Below, one piece after another: positions 59,167-64,000 of a stretch of 64,000 nucleotides of DNA. The position numbers were made by a program, and so were the translations under genes. The notes beneath the pieces are model-generated. The model was not told the DNA's origin and made no database searches. It saw nothing but the letters and a program-made list of their open reading frames with translations. How positions within the stretch are numbered: position 1 is the first letter of the stretch; every line of letters begins with the position of its first letter. This DNA is from Hevea brasiliensis (lineage: Eukaryota > Streptophyta > Magnoliopsida > Malpighiales > Euphorbiaceae): assembly GCF_030052815.1 (NCBI RefSeq), contig NC_079505.1:12278520-12342519 (forward strand). Direction: 5' to 3'.

Positions 59167-62100
59167 TGTCACACCCTACTCCTCGTAAGATGTAACATGT
59201 TCCCGTAGTACACCTAATGAATTACCGTACTTCACCTACCGGTAACCCATTAAATATACTACAAGGGATTTTAAAACAATTTTCGTTCATTTTGGAATTG
59301 GTGGGTAAAATTTTTTTCAAATATTAAAAACCTTTATTTAAAGTCCAAACATAAATCAAATTTTTGGATATTTAAGATTTCCGTAATTTTTACAAAAATT
59401 TCGGCAGAGTGCCGTCTGTATTTTGAGAAAACAGTTCTTCAAAACCTGAAAATAAAAACACTCCCAATATTTTTCTCAATCACAACTTCATTTGCAACCA
59501 CTAAATTTCAAATTAACAACAATGGAAACACTTCAACTCAAAATCCAAATTTCAAATCAAAAATTAATAACTCAAAATATTTCATAAACTCATGCACATT
59601 GCATATTAAATATTTAATTTACATTCACTATTAAATTTACAAACACAAAATCTCAAGAATAATATTATTACAGTTTTATCTGTACAACTGCTCAAACTAC
59701 AGAGATACATATGCATACCATCATATTTACATCAAACTAAACTACCAGGGTATAGACAATACCCGTACAGAAATTCTTCAACCGTTCTCCTCTCTCATTT
59801 GTGTGACTCACTCTCTTTGCTATGTCCTTTTCTCTATCTGCGACAGCAAGTTAAAGCTATCGCTGAGTATATAAATACTCAATGGTGCACAATAAAGAAT
59901 AAAATGTATAATATAAGACATTTATGAACAAATCATCATTCAAAAATCTCATTTCACAATTTCTTTCTCAAATTGCATTTCACAAATTTTTTCTCAAATC
60001 ACATTTATAACAAATCATAATTTTCAAAACTTAATATAGCACAACTTGATCAAACAATTTAATAAACATAGTGTTGCCAAACAATAACACAACTTAGGCC
60101 ATAACACAAAATTTCCGAACATGCCGTGTGTACATCACGACAAGGCAAACACCCCCATTAATCGAAATCAATGAGGGAGGTGGCTAGCTAGCTAATGAGT
60201 ACTCATCCAAACTCGCCCCTCAGACTGGGAAGCCAGAGAGGGAGGAAATTGATCAAATATCAAACTCACCCCACAAGTGGATGAGGAACATATTAATATT
60301 GCCATGCCAAGTGTGAATTAAAACGATTTAAAAATATGATGTTCAATTATAATCGATGCAACAATTAAATCAGCTTCATTTCAAATCTCCATTTTCAAAG
60401 TAGGCAACACACAAATTCTCAAATAAAATTTCCAAAGCCATAACTAAATTCAAAACCATATTGTTCAAATATTCTTTACAAATCAATAAATATTTTTCAT
60501 TTCAAATTTCCATTGTAAAATAGGCAACACAACATTTTCAAAATTCACAATGAACAAAACACATTCACAATGTATAACAAATCAATTTCCATTATGAAAA
60601 CTATAATTTAAAAATTTTTGTGCACAAACCTGATGCGAGTCGCCTATCGGCCTTGATTCGATTCCTCGGGTCCTTTTCCGGTGTTCTTTTCCACTGAAAC
60701 ACATAGTTTCACAGTGTTTCAGTATCATAACTTACCATAAATCCAATAATTAATTCATAAATACTTAATTCTAGCCCAAAGATGCTTAAACTAACGTTCT
60801 TAGAAATTTTCATTTCGGGGTTACTATTCACTACACTATTCAAGTCAAATTGTTGACTTTCTAAGGCTTAATAGGTATGGGAATTCCAACTTCACCCACA
60901 TACCACATTTTGGTCACCAAACTTGTTGGTTTTGGTCATTTTCTCAAAACTTAGGTCATTTTGGCAAAATTGCCAATTTTCGGTTTTGGTGCTCCGAAGT
61001 TGCACTGTTCCATTGGTCAATCTACTGTTGGAATTTGGCAAAACTTCCTTCATAGAAAATGTTCCTTATTGTCTTAAGTGTATTCTCATTTTTGGATCAG
61101 CCCAATCGGAGTTTTGTAGCTCAAGTTATAGCCAAAATACAATTACTGTTCACGTGCACTGTTCATGCTGAGATTTTGATTCTGGCAGATTTTTGGTCCA
61201 ATTTTGTTCAGTAATTTGATCAAGTTAAGTTCATAATTTGGTCTAACTTTCTTCATATGAAATGTTCTACTATGTCTTAGGTTTCCATCGGTTCAAGAAT
61301 CACCTAAATCAGAGTTTTCTAGAGAGAGTTATAGCCATTGGAACTTTACTACTCAATGGCAATTCTGCAGAGTTGCAGGTTCAATAACTCAACTTTGCTC
61401 AATAATTTGACTAGGTTAATGGCATAATTTGGGGTGATGTTCTGCATGAAAGTTTTAGATCTATATCTTATCTAATTGCTGGTAAAATTTCAGGTCAATT
61501 TGACCTGTCTAGCTCGAATTATGACCAAATGAACAGTTACTGTTCATTTGGTCAGTTTGGTGCAGTGGCAGCCTGCTCTCATTTCACTTTGGTCAATTAG
61601 TTCACTAAGTTTTGGTCAGTTTTTGGGCATGGTTCCTCAATGAAAATTGTGCCCTTTTATGTCTATTTTCATCCCCAATTGGTGGCATATCAATTGGGCT
61701 TGTAAAATTCCCGTTTTGATCCTTCAAAGTAGGTTTGGTCATGCTGCCAGCAGCATGACCATTTGCCCTACGAATTGGACTTCCATTCCAACAATTCCCA
61801 CACATCTCCTTTGGTCATTATTGACCATTTTTCAGCTCACAATAGGTCAAAGTCATCATTTATGCATTTCTCCAAAATTTGCCTCAAAACCCTAGGTCCA
61901 AAACCCTAACTCACTTAATTTGTTATATTTTACTAATTCTAAACATCTCAATCTTACTACTTCATTCAAACAAACTTGCCTAACATATTGAATTCAATCA
62001 AAACTCAAACATATGCATAGTAACCCTAGTTGGCCAAATTTTCAGTTTGGTCCTTGACAAATGTTTTCTTTTCATTTTAAGTATATTTCTAGGTTAATTA

Positions 62101-63027
62101 AGCTATAAACATAACTAAATCAACTAACAATTCAAGTTTAGTTTACTAACCTTGTGTGCAGAATTTCTTCTCCCTTTTCTTCAAATTTTTCTTCTTTCTT
62201 TTCCTTGAATCTTCTTTCCTAGTTGCCCAAACAAAGTCTTGATATGGTAGGACAATTTTCTATGGTTAGATTTTGGGTTCTTCAAGCTCAAAAATGAGCT
62301 TTCATGGTGGTTTTGGTGTGGGAGAGAGAGAGTGACGTTTTTTTGAAGAAGACTTGTGTTTTATTTTTTTTTTCTTTTCTTTTATGTTTATCCCTTTTTG
62401 AAGACCAAAAATCCGAAATTAATAAAATAAATTAATTAATCCTTTATGACATCATGCATGATGTCATCACCTTTGACTTTTCCATCTTTTTTCTTTTTTT
62501 TTTTTATTTATTTTTTTCTATTAGTTCTTTAATTTAATTCTCGATTCCGAAATTTTCTTTTCTTCGATTTTATTTGACAGTTAGATCAGGAGTCAGCTCT
62601 CGGGGTCAATTGACCAAATTGCCCCTCGCCGGTTCATCCCGGTTTGCAAATAATCCAATATTTCTTCCGGCTCCCTGACCTAATTATTTGATTGACTTAA
62701 CAGTTCTTTTTCGTGATTTTCTCTTTTCCACTGTGTTCATAAGGGTCCTAAGGACCGCAGCGTCACTTTTTATAGTTCGAAATTTGAGTTTAAAATGACT
62801 TCGCAGTCGTTCCCGAGACGGTCACCCATTGTTGTGACTCTCGGCTCGTTTAACTTCTTATGTTCTGTTTTTCTTATTTATACTTAACTAATTGAACATT
62901 ACTAATTATTTGTGTTTATGGTTTCTCTAGTTGTCTTAAGTGTGGTCCTAATCCCCTTAATTGTCCAGACCGACTCCGGTCACCGGAACAGTGAAATATA
63001 CCTAGCTATACAAATAGGGGTGTTACA
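59167..63027 (-). repeat. Tekay-like 5' LTR (right copy)
   Basis: 3861 bp, same ends and same internal palindromes (62446-62467 and about 61735-61758) as the left copy. A cluster of differences near 59790-59820 falls in CTG/CAG-rich sequence. Confidence 0.92.
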
Positions 63028-63057
63028 CTCAAGTTGGCACCTGTGCTACCACCTTGA
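63028..63057 (+). pseudogene. Last codons of copia pol beyond the gypsy insertion
   Basis: After removing the insertion and one CTCAA, the frame reads KLAPVLPP then TGA. The same 3' end is kept in the miniature copia (complement of 36001-36130). Confidence 0.75.
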
Positions 63058-63070
63058 GTTTGAGGGAGGG

Positions 63071-63295
63071 TGTTAGCATAATTACAACAATTAGCATGAT
63101 TATAGGAGATTTGTGTAGTATAATTACAGCAATTAGCATGATTATAGGATATTTGTGTAGCATAATTACAACAATTATTATTCTTGTCTAAATTAGCTCA
63201 TATTCTCATGTATAAATAGATGTAATATCTCTATAAATCAGACATAGATAAATACACAATCATTTCCTTCATTACTTATATTCTTTCTTCTAACA
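63071..63295 (+). repeat. Copia 3' LTR
   Basis: 225 bp, TGTTAGCATAATTACAACA to CTTCTAACA, then the duplicated target GCCTT. Confidence 0.92.
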
Positions 63296-63559
63296 GCCTT
63301 TTAGATTTGTGGTTTTCAATTTTTTTAACCAGCTAAATTGATGAGTTGAGAATGTTTTCCCTTCGAAACATTCAAATATCGTAAAAAAAAAAAATCTCCA
63401 TTTCTTAAAAAAAAAAATGCAAGTGTATATTACTATTAATTATTAATAATTAAATAAAAAAATTGATAAAAATGAAGGGAGGATGAAAGTGAATATTACT
63501 ACTAATTATTATTAAGACTTGAGGGCGTTAGTATTAAGTTTTCTCACTTTGAAACATTA
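63296..63559. other. Intergenic DNA
   Basis: AT-rich, no gene seen. Confidence 0.4.
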
Positions 63560-63715
63560 CTCAGTCAGTACTGTAGCCCAAGGTGGCCACCAAAGTCCTC
63601 ATGGCCTCTGAAATCCTCCTCCCCAAGGTACTGCCCCACGCTATTAAGAGTGTTGTCATTCTTGAAGGAGGTGGAGGAGCTTGCACCATCAAGCAAGTTA
63701 ACTTCAATGATGGTC
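63560..63715 (+). pseudogene. PR-10/Bet v 1-like exon 1 fragment
   Basis: PR-10 proteins are small cytosolic ligand-binding proteins of defence and development. The frame MASEILLPKVLPHAIKSV then LEGGGGACTIKQVNF corresponds to residues about 25-60 of the family (LFPKVAPQAI...EGNGGPGTIKKI), including the Gly-rich P-loop-like turn, with Ala-Cys where Pro-Gly is usual. It ends FNDG before GTCTTA, near the conserved intron position of PR-10 genes (codon about 62). The first residues and all of exon 2 are missing or unrecognisable in this window, so I call it a fragment; a gene continuing past 64000 is possible only if the intron is long. Confidence 0.55.
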
Positions 63716-64000
63716 TTACTTACACTCCATTCCATATTTATATATATGTGTGCTCACGTAGACATATGATTCTAATTCAAGTCTAAAATTAGATTGATTT
63801 AATCTGAAATAGGTATCAGATTTAAATAATTTCCCTCTTCTTGAATTAGACAAAAATCAAATCGAACAGTTTCAGTTCAATGCAATTTAACTTGACATTT
63901 TTTAGACAAAAAAAATCCAACAGTTAGATTAATTCAAAGTAAATCGAACAAAAACTAGAATCAAATCGAATGTTTTAATCTGGTTTAAGATCCTTAGTTA
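63716..64000. other. Intergenic or intron DNA, nothing recognised
   Basis: AT-rich with repeated AAATCGAAC words. No PR-10 second exon (with its KY...EGD pattern) was seen up to the window end. Confidence 0.35.

Larger units (their letters stand above)
52560..63027 (-). mobile_element. Tekay-like Ty3-gypsy derivative, gag-only, giant LTRs
   Basis: LTRs 52560-56426 (3867 bp) and 59167-63027 (3861 bp); perfect duplications CTCAA (52555-52559, 63028-63032). The interior is only 2740 bp. On the minus strand it has a PBS TGGTATCAGAGC (complement of 59148-59159), a broken gag, an integrase C-terminal relic, a NFEDEI-encoding remnant beside the polypurine tract, and nothing else. Protease, RT and RNase H are missing. 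The element sits in the last codons of copia pol. The NFEDEI and integrase-tail remnants point to a Tekay/Del-type chromovirus ancestor. Confidence 0.9.
48234..63295 (+). mobile_element. Full-length Ty1-copia retrotransposon interrupted by a Ty3-gypsy insertion
   Basis: LTRs 48234-48454 and 63071-63295 (221 and 225 bp, TGTTAGC...CTAAC(A)), with perfect duplications GCCTT (48229-48233, 63296-63300). PBS TGGTATTAGAGC (48455-48466) and a purine tract TTTGAGGGAGGG (63059-63070) are in place. Gag-pol runs from ATG 48584 and stops at TGA 63055-63057 once the 10.5-kb insertion (52560-63027) is removed. Domain order is gag, protease, integrase, RT, RNase H, as in copia. Many stops make it inactive. 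Confidence 0.93.

Overview
This is a plant nuclear window, almost certainly from a eudicot. It is AT-rich and dominated by nested LTR retrotransposons. The only ordinary host-gene material I recognise is decayed: JAZ/TIFY repressor copies, one F-box gene, one PR-10 (Bet v 1-like) exon and a LINE RNase H relic. I cannot fix the species. No rRNA, tRNA gene, CRISPR array or bacterial operon structure was seen, and no intact host gene was found. || Layout. 1-4026: 3' part of a Sirevirus-type Ty1-copia element (env-like ORF, repeated polypurine tracts, 3' LTR). 4027-12419: AT-rich intergenic DNA with a foldback element (about 4605-5370), a dispersed two-part repeat, a LINE RNase H remnant (about 7408-7632), a complete TRIM (8950-9777, with PBS) and two tRNA-like SINE heads. 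12420-16309: a 3.9-kb solo LTR with TSD TTTTA. 17320-40040: a tandem array of JAZ (TIFY6B-like) pseudogene copies. Copy 1 is split by a 16-kb Athila-type Ty3-gypsy element (19675-35660, TSD AGTTA), which itself carries a CACTA element (22115-24155), and by a 1.2-kb miniature copia (35744-36928, TSD TGCAT). A third copia piece (37709-38062) lies at the copy 1/copy 2 junction. 40274-47650: an F-box pseudogene split by a 6.2-kb element (41000-47195) that has no paired LTRs, is flanked by a 9-bp repeat TACTTATTG, and encodes a two-exon gypsy-type gag-like/coiled-coil gene. 48234-63295: a Ty1-copia element (TSD GCCTT) whose last pol codons are interrupted by a Tekay-like Ty3-gypsy derivative (52560-63027, TSD CTCAA) with 3.86-kb LTRs and a gag-only interior. 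63560-63715: PR-10-like exon fragment. || Order of events. The nesting gives relative ages: JAZ duplication and F-box gene first, then the Athila, mini-copia and 6.2-kb insertions; CACTA after Athila; Tekay derivative after copia. Most premature stops in the copia, Tekay and 6.2-kb element genes look like C-to-T or G-to-A changes, as expected for methylated, silenced DNA. || The best candidates for something not routinely described are: a plant snRNA-type promoter (USE plus TATA) followed by a hairpin inside the CACTA element; the LTR-less 6.2-kb element with TIR-like ends; and the miniature copia, whose interior is a reiterated piece of its own integrase-RT linker.
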